Shown here: piece by piece, positions 8,660-17,039 of the stretch
Layout: the number at the start of each line of letters is the position of its first letter
How positions within the stretch are numbered: the first letter of the stretch is position 1
Origin: JADJAH01 sp964615795
GTDB lineage: Bacteria; Bacteroidota; Ignavibacteria; Tepidaquicellales; Tepidaquicellaceae
Assembly (NCBI GenBank): GCA_964615795.1
Contig: CAZTQR010000002.1
Span: 1-64,000 of the forward strand
DNA: 64,000 bases
Reading direction: 5' to 3'
Program-made: the position numbers and the translations under genes
Notes under the pieces: model-generated
Database searches by the model: none
What the model was told of the DNA's origin: nothing
The model's input: only the letters and a program-made list of their open reading frames with translations

Positions 8660-9133
8660 ATGAGCATGAAACCATTTTACAGGAATGTCTCAAAGTGGTT
8701 CAGGAATTACATTTTGTTCCTCGTGGCTGACGTTGAAGACGGCATTCTCTGGAAAAAGCTGGAGTTTGCAAATTCACCCGGGTGGACATTGATGCACCTT
8801 ATTGTTGAGGCGGAGCTTGCTTTGAAAAAGATCCGGCCCGGATACGAATGCAGGGTCAGTCCCGCGAAGGATTTTGAGTTCGGCTCTGACGGGACGGCAA
8901 ACAGCGGACTTGGGAAGCAGGCCATGACGGACTTATTCATATCGGTTTACAGCGAACTTGACGAAGCTGTCGCAGGCGATATTGACCGGCTCTATTCCCT
9001 TCCCAACACGGACGAACTTCTGAAGGACGCGCTTAGCAACGAACTTGATTTCTATCTGCACATGCTTACCACTCACATAGCCATGCATTGCGATGCACTC
9101 ACAAAATGGAGGAAGATGCAGGGAATTGCCTGA
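8660..9133 (+). CDS. DinB-superfamily putative metal-binding protein
   Basis: This 157-residue protein is probably a four-helix bundle. The pattern SPGWTLMHLIVEAE (H46) and HIAMHCDALTKWRK (H139, H143) matches the three-histidine metal site of DinB/YfiT-like proteins. These include thiol-dependent S-transferases and many uncharacterised members. There is no signal peptide, so it should be cytosolic. ATG at 8660 and ATG at 8666 are both possible starts. It stands between the META lipoprotein and the tRNA-Pro gene, and neither says anything about its function. Confidence 0.65.
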   Translation: MSMKPFYRNVSKWFRNYILFLVADVEDGILWKKLEFANSPGWTLMHLIVEAELALKKIRPGYECRVSPAKDFEFGSDGTANSGLGKQAMTDLFISVYSELDEAVAGDIDRLYSLPNTDELLKDALSNELDFYLHMLTTHIAMHCDALTKWRKMQGIA

Positions 9134-9226
9134 GTTTCTTTGCTGACTGCGTTTAATGATTGAATTGCTAAAAGAAGATCAGAAGATTAACTTTGCACTG
9201 CCTTAATGGCGGAGAACAATGGAAAA

Positions 9227-9300
9227 CGGGATGTAGATCAGTTGGTTAGATCGCACGTCTGGGGGGCGTGAGGCCGGCAGTTCGAGTCTGCCCATCCCGA
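9227..9300 (+). tRNA. tRNA-Pro (anticodon GGG)
   Basis: The 74-base cloverleaf folds cleanly. The acceptor arms CGGGATG and CATCCCG pair over 7 bp with discriminator A. The D arm is GATC/GATC. The anticodon stem CACGT/GCGTG encloses the loop CTGGGGG with GGG at the anticodon, and the T arm is GGCAG-TTCGAGT-CTGCC. CCA is not encoded; the sequence continues CATTTT. It should read CCC and CCU proline codons. Confidence 0.96.
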
Positions 9301-9329
9301 CATTTTTTCCGCAGGAAACAACCGAACAG

Positions 9330-10067
9330 ATGACCATGAACAAGACCGATGATTGCTTTGCAGTTACCATTCACGACCTGCCGGCTTCAGAGAGGCCGAG
9401 AGAAAGACTCATCAGCAAAGGAGCAGTATCGCTTTCCACACCGGAACTCCTCTCCATAATACTCGGATCAGGCACTAAAGGAGATTCCGTCTTCAGCGTT
9501 TCCCAAAGAATTCTCAAGATGTTCGGATCGCTGTTCAGGATTCAAAACGCATCCATGGAAGACCTTGTAAGCATCAGAGGTCTCGGAACGGCAAAGGCGG
9601 CCAAGCTGAAAGCATGCGTAGAGATAGCGAGAAGAATGAACCTTGAGGAAAAAGTTCATGAAGAGTCGGAGGCGATGAAGAGACGAAACAATGACTCGAT
9701 CACATCTCCCGACAAACTGCATGATCTGGTAAGGGCGAGGATCACACAATTCTCAAAGGAGCACTTCTTTGTAATATCACTTGACACGCGGAACAATCTG
9801 ATAGGAATAGACGAGATATCCGTAGGCACTCTTACGGCAAGCCTTGTGCATCCGCGCGAGACATTTGAGTCGGCTATAAAAAGGCACGCGGCAAAAATAA
9901 TAATCTCGCACAATCATCCATCGGGCGAGACCGACCCTTCCGACGACGACCTGAAGATCACAAAGCGCCTTTCCGAGGCGGGCAGGATAATGGGCATTGA
10001 AGTACTCGACCATATTATCATTACCAAAACGGGTTACCTCAGCTTCAAGGAACAACTGCTTATGTGA
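9330..10067 (+). CDS. radC: RadC-family JAB/MPN domain protein
   Basis: This 245-residue protein has an N-terminal helix-hairpin-helix segment (about 20-105) and a C-terminal JAMM metalloprotease-like domain. The zinc motif is SHNHPSG with H194 and H196, and D207 lies in PSDDD. Both the domain order and the length are standard for RadC, whose cellular role is still unclear despite the old DNA-repair name. It starts 30 bases after the tRNA gene, with ATG 9330 and ATG 9336 as alternatives. It converges with the DUF1737 gene. Confidence 0.93.
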   Translation: MTMNKTDDCFAVTIHDLPASERPRERLISKGAVSLSTPELLSIILGSGTKGDSVFSVSQRILKMFGSLFRIQNASMEDLVSIRGLGTAKAAKLKACVEIARRMNLEEKVHEESEAMKRRNNDSITSPDKLHDLVRARITQFSKEHFFVISLDTRNNLIGIDEISVGTLTASLVHPRETFESAIKRHAAKIIISHNHPSGETDPSDDDLKITKRLSEAGRIMGIEVLDHIIITKTGYLSFKEQLLM

Positions 10068-10106
10068 AGCTCAGCCGCCCTTCAAATGTAGCCGGCGGAT
10101 ACTGAT

Positions 10107-10289
10107 CTAAAGCTCCTGGCCCGTTTCGTATTCGTCAAACTCATTGTCAAATCTGATAAGAGCCTGATAGAACTTTCCGTCCGTTCCCACGGCAACGCCG
10201 CCTTCTGTTTCCCAGCCGGCTTCAATAAGTTCCCTTACTCGCTTGATCAGTTCCTCGGGGTTGTTGCCCCATACAATTGTGTAATCCAT
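10107..10289 (-). CDS. DUF1737-family small protein
   Basis: This 60-residue protein is read from ATG at 10289. The frame is open to 10340, but the family starts at MDYTIVWG. The pattern is a short beta strand, a helix EELIKRVRELIEAGWE, then GGVAVGTDGKFYQALIRF. This fits DUF1737, a family of small proteins of unknown function. No signal peptide is seen. It is isolated between radC (convergent) and the small membrane protein gene (divergent). Confidence 0.7.
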   Translation of the reverse strand: MDYTIVWGNNPEELIKRVRELIEAGWETEGGVAVGTDGKFYQALIRFDNEFDEYETGQEL

Positions 10290-10415
10290 GATATGAATAA
10301 TGAGTTTTGTTGTTTGAGTGATGCTCTCTACAGAGGCCATGAAATTAGTGATTATGCCTCAAAATTGAAACCTTGAATAAAGAAAAGAGGAAGTCTATTT
10401 TGGCGCATTCTGAAT

Positions 10416-10670
10416 ATGAGCAAAGACATTGCACTGGCAGAAGCCGAGCGACTGCTTACGAGAAGCAAGGTTTTCGGGAGCATCTGGCTGATGGGAATCG
10501 GATCCGTGATATGCATATTGTCCGCATACAGGGCATCGCAAATACTTAAAGCAGAGGGGATCACAGACAGGAAATTCACAGGTTTATATTTTCTGGGAAT
10601 AACAGGTGTTGTTGTTGCTGTTGCATCTTTGCTGATTATCATAATCTTCAGGAAGGGAAAAAACCTTTAA
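10416..10670 (+). CDS. Small hypothetical membrane protein
   Basis: This 84-residue protein has two predicted transmembrane helices (about 20-38 and 55-77), a charged N-terminus (KDIALAEAERLLTRSK) and a basic C-terminal end (FRKGKNL). I do not recognise a family. Its stop codon overlaps the ATG of the downstream DnaJ-like gene by one base (TAATG), so the two are translationally coupled. It may work with the co-chaperone at the membrane, but that is inference from position only. Confidence 0.6.
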   Translation: MSKDIALAEAERLLTRSKVFGSIWLMGIGSVICILSAYRASQILKAEGITDRKFTGLYFLGITGVVVAVASLLIIIIFRKGKNL

Positions 10671-11614
10671 TGGAATACAAGGATTATTACAAGATACTTG
10701 GTGTGAGCAAGACTGCAACCAAGGACGAGATAAAGAAAGCCTACAGAAAGCTCGCCGTAAAATATCATCCCGACAAGACCAAAGGCAACAAAGAGGCAGA
10801 GGAGAAGTTCAAGGAGATCAACGAAGCCAATGAAGTGCTGAGCGATGACGAGAAAAGAAAGAAGTATGACCAGTTCGGCGAGAACTGGCAGTACTACCAG
10901 CAGAGCGGTCAGGAGGGCGGATTTGACTGGTCGCAGTATGCAAATCCCGGAGGCGGACAGCAATATTACTCATACGGCGGCGATGCTGGTGATTTCGGAG
11001 GCACGGGATTTTCCGATTTCTTCGAGACATTGTTTGGAGGCGGTGGATTCGGCACTTCGCAGACGAGAGGGCGAAGGAGCGGGAGAACAAGATCGGCGCA
11101 GATTCGCGGCGAAGACCTCAGCGCAGAAATGAGCATAACACTCAGTGACGCATTTCACGGAGCGGAGAAGATCTTTGACCTTGACGGGCAATCAATAAAG
11201 CTGAAGATAAAGCCGGGGATAGCCGACGGGCAGGTGCTCAAACTTTCCGGAAAGGGCTCTCAGGGCTACAGAGGAGGAACTGCAGGTGACCTGCTGTTGA
11301 AGATCAACGTATTGGGTGATCCGGCTTTTGAAAGAAAGGGCCATGATCTTCACACCAATCTGAACGTAAACCTTTATACTGCAGTCCTCGGCGGCAAAGC
11401 CCCGCTGAGAACATTCAAAGGCACGATCAATGTTACGATACCCAAAGAATCACAGAACGGAAAAGTGATGCGACTCCAGGGAATGGGAATGCCGGTTTAC
11501 GGCAAGGCCAATCAGTTCGGTGATCTTTATGCGAAGATCTCAGTGGAAATTCCTTCAGGGCTTTCATCAAAGGAGATCGAGCTCTTCCAGGAGCTGCAGA
11601 AATTAAGGAAGTAA
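10670..11614 (+). CDS. DnaJ-class co-chaperone (CbpA/type II J-protein)
   Basis: This is a 314-residue Hsp40. The J domain at 4-68 contains the HPD triad at 33-35, which stimulates DnaK ATPase. A Gly/Phe/Tyr-rich linker follows (about 75-140), then two beta-barrel substrate domains (about 145-305). The cysteine zinc-finger repeats of true DnaJ are absent, so this is a CbpA-like type II protein. It overlaps the small membrane protein gene by one base. No dnaK or grpE lies nearby. Confidence 0.92.
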   Translation: MEYKDYYKILGVSKTATKDEIKKAYRKLAVKYHPDKTKGNKEAEEKFKEINEANEVLSDDEKRKKYDQFGENWQYYQQSGQEGGFDWSQYANPGGGQQYYSYGGDAGDFGGTGFSDFFETLFGGGGFGTSQTRGRRSGRTRSAQIRGEDLSAEMSITLSDAFHGAEKIFDLDGQSIKLKIKPGIADGQVLKLSGKGSQGYRGGTAGDLLLKINVLGDPAFERKGHDLHTNLNVNLYTAVLGGKAPLRTFKGTINVTIPKESQNGKVMRLQGMGMPVYGKANQFGDLYAKISVEIPSGLSSKEIELFQELQKLRK

Positions 11615-11661
11615 TTTCACACAGAAACAGCCATGCAAACTATGCCGCCGGCTGACATCAC

Positions 11662-13104
11662 ATGCTGGGCACATCAGTAATATCTACGCTAAGGACCCTT
11701 TCGCCCGATGAACTCGAAAGGCTTGAGCAATTCCTCTCATCCCCGTACTTCAATAAGAAAAAGACTCTTATAACTTTCTACAGGCACATCAGAAAGTTTG
11801 CGCCTGAATTTGACTCTCCGAAACTTGAAAGGCACCTGATCTGGAAATCGCTGTACAAAGGAAAAGACTTCAACTACGGTGTAATGAAGAACCTGATCTA
11901 TGAACTCGGGAAACTGACTGAGAAGTATCTTCAGGTAAGTTCATTCGAAAAGTCAGGTTTTCCCGTGCAGTTGAGGCTTGCATGGGAGTACGTTGACAGA
12001 GATCTCGTTCAGCTCACCGACAAGCAGATCAGAGTAATGGAGAAGTCACTTTCGGAAGGTGAATGGGACCTTGAGTATTTCAGGAATGCTATGGATCTGA
12101 CGGCTGTCAGAGAGTATCTCGCAGGACAGAAATTCAGCGGTAATCATACAAACGTCCCGGTTGCACAAAAGTACCTTGATGATCTGACAATGTTCTACAT
12201 ACTGTCTTCAGCGGAACGTTACAGCTCCATCCTAATGTCAGGCTCATACAACAATCTGGAAATTGACAAAGACGAGGTCTATGATCTTCTGAGGCTTATG
12301 GAAAGGAAAAAGCAGATCGACAGCAAGCTGTTGGAACTGATCAGGGAATCACTTTATGTAATGCTCGAGCCCGGGGATGAAAGCCATTACAGGAGCTGTA
12401 AGAAACTCCTGCTCGAATACAGAAGTGAATTCAGTCTTGGCTACCTGCACAAGTTGATTACGGGATTGCTCAATTACAGCAACACAATGCTGCTGAACGG
12501 AAAGACATCGTACAACAAAGAGGTGTTTGACAATATTTCACTCCTGGTTGATACCGGCGCGATACTTGCTGAGACCGACGGGTTTGTGAACCAGTACACT
12601 TACGTAATTGCTGTCAGCAGTGCATGCAATGAAGGGGAATATGAATGGGCGGAAACATTCATTACCGATTTCAGGAAGCATCTGAGGCCGGAGTTCAGGG
12701 AGCAATACTATGAGTATGCGTTAGTGACATTGCACATGAAGAAGAAAGAGCCGGAGATAGCGCTCGAACACCTTTCAAAGATAAGGATACTGAATTTGAT
12801 GGATAAGATGACCGTAAAGCGATATGAAGCCATGATATTTTACGAGTCAGGTTATGAGGATCAGTTCAGATCCGTTCTGGATTCACTCACAAACCTCAAG
12901 AGCAACCGCGAACTTTCCGGTAGCGCCAAAGAGCTTCTGACAAAGTTCATTCAATTTGCGAAGAGACTCGGCAGTATGAAGTTCTCCGGCAAAGAGACGG
13001 GAGAACTCGACTTCGCATTGGATTCTTTGAAGCGGGAGATCATTGCAGCGACAGTAATTAACAAGAACTGGCTTTTGGAGAAGGCCGGCGAGCTGAGCGC
13101 CTGA
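11662..13104 (+). CDS. Hypothetical 480-residue helical protein
   Basis: I do not recognise a named family. The protein is rich in Leu, Lys and Glu and looks almost entirely alpha-helical, with no signal peptide or membrane segment, so it is probably cytosolic. The N-terminus has LRTLSPDELERLEQFLSSPYFN, a pattern I associate with uncharacterised Bacteroidota proteins of about this size. The regularly spaced helices (about 200-440) could be a TPR-like solenoid, but I cannot show repeat consensus residues. The gene ends 32 bases before the convergent stop of the first dockerin-like protein gene. Confidence 0.6.
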   Translation: MLGTSVISTLRTLSPDELERLEQFLSSPYFNKKKTLITFYRHIRKFAPEFDSPKLERHLIWKSLYKGKDFNYGVMKNLIYELGKLTEKYLQVSSFEKSGFPVQLRLAWEYVDRDLVQLTDKQIRVMEKSLSEGEWDLEYFRNAMDLTAVREYLAGQKFSGNHTNVPVAQKYLDDLTMFYILSSAERYSSILMSGSYNNLEIDKDEVYDLLRLMERKKQIDSKLLELIRESLYVMLEPGDESHYRSCKKLLLEYRSEFSLGYLHKLITGLLNYSNTMLLNGKTSYNKEVFDNISLLVDTGAILAETDGFVNQYTYVIAVSSACNEGEYEWAETFITDFRKHLRPEFREQYYEYALVTLHMKKKEPEIALEHLSKIRILNLMDKMTVKRYEAMIFYESGYEDQFRSVLDSLTNLKSNRELSGSAKELLTKFIQFAKRLGSMKFSGKETGELDFALDSLKREIIAATVINKNWLLEKAGELSA

Positions 13105-13135
13105 TCCGTTCAGAAGTCATCTCTGACTGCAAAAG

Positions 13136-14974
13136 TCACGGCAATACCGTTCCGACAAAGAGGAATGCGTTATTGTCAATTATAGCGGCATCCTCTGCAT
13201 CAACAATCCGGTCACCGGTTATGTCGGTTTGTACATAACCTGTCACAAAATTGAAAGCATCATTATCTGCAGACGAGGCATCCAATGCATCCACAATTCC
13301 GTCACGGTTAACATCTCCTCCGTAGATCGCAAACGCCGCCGGAACTGAACTCACCTGCACCTGATTGTTTCCGAATGCTTTTCCCGCCGAAGATGTGAAA
13401 TCGTAATTCATTGGCACACCTGCAACAAAAAAGAGCCCGGGAGCACTGCTCCAGGTCTCAATGGAGTTTCTGTGAATTACAGAAATGTAGTATCCGCCGC
13501 TTACCGCCCTGCTGAATCTGCAAGATGCACTGAATGTGGCCGAATCAATTACCGCAATGGCAGAATCAACTGTTTCGTACGGAGGGATGCTCTTTCGAAG
13601 ATAAACTCTGACCGAGTCGGCGGAGTTGAGCTTTCCTGTTATACCGTTATAAAAGCCCTGCGGAATCACTTTCAGATCTATGACCGACTGCGAATACTTC
13701 ATTACAACTGACCGGAAATACTGAGGAGACCCGGCTTCACGGCTTAATCCGCAAATGTGAACATTGCCGGCAATGTCGCCTGTGATGAGCGGTTTATAGT
13801 CGTTGAGATTCGACGGACCGTTGAAAGTGACATTGAACAGTGAGTCCCCGGATGAATTGTATTTGATCGCGCGAATATCTCCGCTGCCTCCGGCCGAATA
13901 GATGTTGCCAAGAGCATCAGCGTACACGTCGTTGACTCCCGCACCGCTCTGAGGCGAGCTGAAGTTTCTTTCCCAGATGAATGAGCCTGAGGCGGAATAC
14001 TTGATGGTTGAAAAGTGAAACACGGACACTGACTGAGACTGCCCTCCGATGATGAGGTTTCCGAAGACATCCCTTCGCAGTGAAAATACATCGTCATGAA
14101 ACTGAGTTCCGCTTCCGAGCCCGTTGCGGATCCTTATCCAGAGTGTATCGCCGTTTGAATTGAACTTGAGCAGGGCAAAGTCATCGAAAGTGGATGTGAA
14201 TGCCGTAGCGGATAGATACACGTTTCCTGATTCATCCGCAAGCAGTGAGCGGTTGGTTTCCGCAGCGTTGAACCCGCTGTTAGACCTGCTCCATTGAAGT
14301 GTTCCGGAAGGACTGTACTTTGTAAGGAGCAATCCCCTGCCGGAGACATAGACATTTCCGCTGACATCTGCAGTAACATCTACAGGAAGAGGTGAGCCTC
14401 CCGGCTCGAGCTTCCTTACCCAGGAAGAGTCTCCGTCAGGTTCATACTTGATGATCACATGTGAAAAGGACGGTCCGCCTCCGAATGAATATCCGGCAAC
14501 GATAACATTATCATTCCTGTCAACGAACATAGCCACCGGCTGATCCATTACAAATGTACCCTGGCTGTCATATCTCCTTACCCAGACTGAATCGCCGTCA
14601 GAGTTGTATTTTATTGTCAGTATGTCATAGGTTCCCGTATTGTTTTCCGAGAGTCCCGTTACAACCATGTTGCCTTTGCTGTCAAGCGACATGTCAACAG
14701 CCCTGTCCTCGATCGGATAAGCAAGAGTCCTGGCCCAAAGCAATGCGCCACCGGGACTGTACTTGAGAGTGAGCATATCGGTCAGTGTGGCGGAAGTGAT
14801 CGTACCTGTCACAAAGACATTACCGTCAGAGTCAGCGGCTATGCCTGCAAGGCTGACAAATTCCGACGAAGGCGATCCGTAAAAGTTTTGCCATTCGAGA
14901 AGGGGCTGTGAAGAGAGAGCAGACACAAACTGCAAAGACAATAATCCTGTTAACAGAAGTTTCTTAAATGGCAT
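13136..14974 (-). CDS. Exported SBBP-type beta-propeller protein with dockerin-like C-terminus
   Basis: This 612-residue protein has a signal peptide (about 1-22) that ends near ALSSQ. Residues 25-425 are repeats of the SBBP pattern: a D-x-x-GN-V-x-V-TG strand followed by TIKYNSDGDSVWVRRY-type strands. This indicates a beta-propeller of unknown ligand. Residues about 430-550 form the shared beta domain with HRNSIETWS. Residues 551-612 carry two calcium-type loops (DVNRDGIVDALD and DITGDRIVDAED), each followed by DNDAFNF or DNNAFLF. The protein ends VLP. It is the leftmost member of the 13-protein family and is convergent with the upstream helical protein gene. Confidence 0.85.
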   Translation of the reverse strand: MPFKKLLLTGLLSLQFVSALSSQPLLEWQNFYGSPSSEFVSLAGIAADSDGNVFVTGTITSATLTDMLTLKYSPGGALLWARTLAYPIEDRAVDMSLDSKGNMVVTGLSENNTGTYDILTIKYNSDGDSVWVRRYDSQGTFVMDQPVAMFVDRNDNVIVAGYSFGGGPSFSHVIIKYEPDGDSSWVRKLEPGGSPLPVDVTADVSGNVYVSGRGLLLTKYSPSGTLQWSRSNSGFNAAETNRSLLADESGNVYLSATAFTSTFDDFALLKFNSNGDTLWIRIRNGLGSGTQFHDDVFSLRRDVFGNLIIGGQSQSVSVFHFSTIKYSASGSFIWERNFSSPQSGAGVNDVYADALGNIYSAGGSGDIRAIKYNSSGDSLFNVTFNGPSNLNDYKPLITGDIAGNVHICGLSREAGSPQYFRSVVMKYSQSVIDLKVIPQGFYNGITGKLNSADSVRVYLRKSIPPYETVDSAIAVIDSATFSASCRFSRAVSGGYYISVIHRNSIETWSSAPGLFFVAGVPMNYDFTSSAGKAFGNNQVQVSSVPAAFAIYGGDVNRDGIVDALDASSADNDAFNFVTGYVQTDITGDRIVDAEDAAIIDNNAFLFVGTVLP

Positions 14975-15255
14975 TCAGATTTTTTTCAAAATTACCAAAG
15001 AAGAACTTGCACTCAAAGTGAATTTTACAGGATTTGTAGAATTCTAATCCAACTCTCAGCAGTAATTGCCTATGGGACAACGGCGCTTACAAACCCAGAA
15101 ATAGCATTATTTGAACCGGGCCTGATAAATTTATAGTTGAGCAATCTGCCCAAAGAAACTATCAGGCAATATTGATTCTTATCCGAAGATCTGTAAGAAC
15201 TCAGATGAGGTAACAAGTTATCCACAAGCCGGACTGGGATCTTATTACAGAATTC

Positions 15256-16914
15256 TCACGGAGTAATGACGCCAATGAATGCAAATGCATTGTTGTCTGC
15301 AATTGATGCATCACTCCCGTCAACAATGAAATCCCCCGTCAGGTCAGTATCCACATATCCTGATATGAATTCGAATGCGTCATTGTCAATAAGGCTTGCA
15401 TCACTTCCGTCTATAACCCAATCCTGATTCACATCCCCGCTGTATATTCCGAACTGCACGGGCGATGAATCAATTTGCTTCAGATTGTTTCCGAACGCCT
15501 GAGACTGAGATGTTAGAAAGCTGTAATTTACTGAATTACCCCCTACATAGCTCACGGGATATGAGCTCCAGGTTTCAATACAATTCCGGTGTACCAGTCC
15601 CAGATAATATGAACCGCTGGAAACATTGACGAAATTAAAAGTCCCTGTCAAAGTGACTGAGTCAACGGAAGCAGTTAATTGTTCAACCAGTGGGTAAGGG
15701 AAGTTAGCTCCGTACAAATTGAGTGTAAACTGGTCTGTCATGTTCATCTTGCTGGTGACGGGATCGTAAAATCCTTCCGTAGCCACAGATACATTTATCG
15801 TCCCGGGCAACGGTTCGTCATACATAGCAATATTTCCCACACCCACTGATCCGGCTGTTGTAAACAATCCCCCGGCTACAAATCCCGAAGAGTAATTCGC
15901 AAGTGTGAATGCACCGCAGGCATTCGCGCCTCCGTTGAAAAACCCACCGGCTACACCATCCCAGGACGAACCATCCCATTGTGCAATTCCGTTGACCTGA
16001 ACTCCTCCGGCAGTCGTAAACAATCCTCCCGCGATCAGTCTGTCACCGAGGGTAATTAATGCAAACACATACTGATAGAAAGTCCCAGACATTCCTGAGC
16101 CAAGCGCAGACCATTGTGTACCGTTCCAACTGGCAATGTGATTTGCACTTATGCCGCCGGCGCTAAGAAACAAGCCACCGGCTATGAGACTCCCGTTATA
16201 AGAAGTAAGGGAATAGACTATGTTGCTAATTCCGGATCCAAGGCTTGACCAGGTACTGCCGTTCCACTTTGCAATATGATTTGCGCCAATACCACCTGCT
16301 GAAGTAAAAAATCCACCGGCATATAATTCATTGTTATGTACAGTCAGTGCCATTACCTGTCCCTGAGAACCTCCCATACCGCTTCCAAGGTTGAACCACT
16401 CCCCGTCAAATCCTACAATATAATTCGCAGGAAATCCGTCCGCGTCCCTGAAGTATCCCCCCACGATCAACTTGTTCTGATAAACTGCAAGCGATACAAC
16501 AATGTTACCCATATCACCGTTTACATCTGTCCACTCAGTGCCATCCCACTTTGCGAGAAATCTGACCTCAACATCTCCTGCAACTGTAAATCTACCGCCT
16601 GCAATCAGTTCGCCATTATAAACGGTCAGAGCATCAACCTGTCCATTGACACCTGCTCCTAGAGGCTGCCACGAATAACCGTCCCATTGAGCGATATTAT
16701 TTGCAGCAACACCGCCCGCAAAACCGAAACTTCCTCCTGCAATGAGTTTTCCGTTGTAAACAGTGGTTGAATAGACCCACCCGTTCATACCGCCTCCCAT
16801 AGAAGACCAGAACTGCGCATTAGCTGATGAGCAAACAAGGAACAGGAAGACCGCATTGGCAAAAAAGAATACTGAGAATCTTCCGCTCATAATTGCTTTA
16901 AGTACTTTAGTCAT
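15256..16914 (-). CDS. Exported seven-repeat propeller-like protein with dockerin-like C-terminus
   Basis: This 552-residue protein has a signal peptide ending SSANAQ; a second ATG at 16890 gives a shorter and equally plausible signal. Seven repeats of about 46-50 residues (about 35-365) follow the pattern LIAGGxFxxAGG, then IAxWDGxxWxxLGxG, then a VxALTxYNGxL strand. These suggest a propeller distantly like kelch or Rax2-type repeats. The shared beta domain (about 373-490) has HRNCIETWS, a cysteine where relatives have serine. The calcium loops DVNQDWVIDGSD and DLTGDFIVDGSD follow, and the protein ends ITP. No enzyme motif is visible. Confidence 0.82.
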   Translation of the reverse strand: MTKVLKAIMSGRFSVFFFANAVFLFLVCSSANAQFWSSMGGGMNGWVYSTTVYNGKLIAGGSFGFAGGVAANNIAQWDGYSWQPLGAGVNGQVDALTVYNGELIAGGRFTVAGDVEVRFLAKWDGTEWTDVNGDMGNIVVSLAVYQNKLIVGGYFRDADGFPANYIVGFDGEWFNLGSGMGGSQGQVMALTVHNNELYAGGFFTSAGGIGANHIAKWNGSTWSSLGSGISNIVYSLTSYNGSLIAGGLFLSAGGISANHIASWNGTQWSALGSGMSGTFYQYVFALITLGDRLIAGGLFTTAGGVQVNGIAQWDGSSWDGVAGGFFNGGANACGAFTLANYSSGFVAGGLFTTAGSVGVGNIAMYDEPLPGTINVSVATEGFYDPVTSKMNMTDQFTLNLYGANFPYPLVEQLTASVDSVTLTGTFNFVNVSSGSYYLGLVHRNCIETWSSYPVSYVGGNSVNYSFLTSQSQAFGNNLKQIDSSPVQFGIYSGDVNQDWVIDGSDASLIDNDAFEFISGYVDTDLTGDFIVDGSDASIADNNAFAFIGVITP

Positions 16915-16961
16915 GATTGATTTACTTTTTAGCGGATCTGAATATCCGCCTGTTTAAAAAG

Positions 16962-17004
16962 TTCAGTGTCATGCAGAAACTGACAACTCAGCCTCTGCAT
17001 GACA
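16962..17004 (-). terminator. Hairpin after the first M1 peptidase gene
   Basis: Perfect 11-base arms at 16967-16977 and 16994-17004 flank a 16-base loop. Read on the minus strand, the hairpin is followed by CTGAACTTTTT. It lies 36 bases past the stop of the gene ending at 17040. Confidence 0.6.
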
Positions 17005-17039
17005 ATCTGATTTTTGATCAATTGCCGCATTGAGTCAAA

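Noticed and set aside
10670..11614. True DnaJ
   Set aside because: The four CxxCxGxG zinc-binding repeats are missing, so it is a CbpA-like type II protein.
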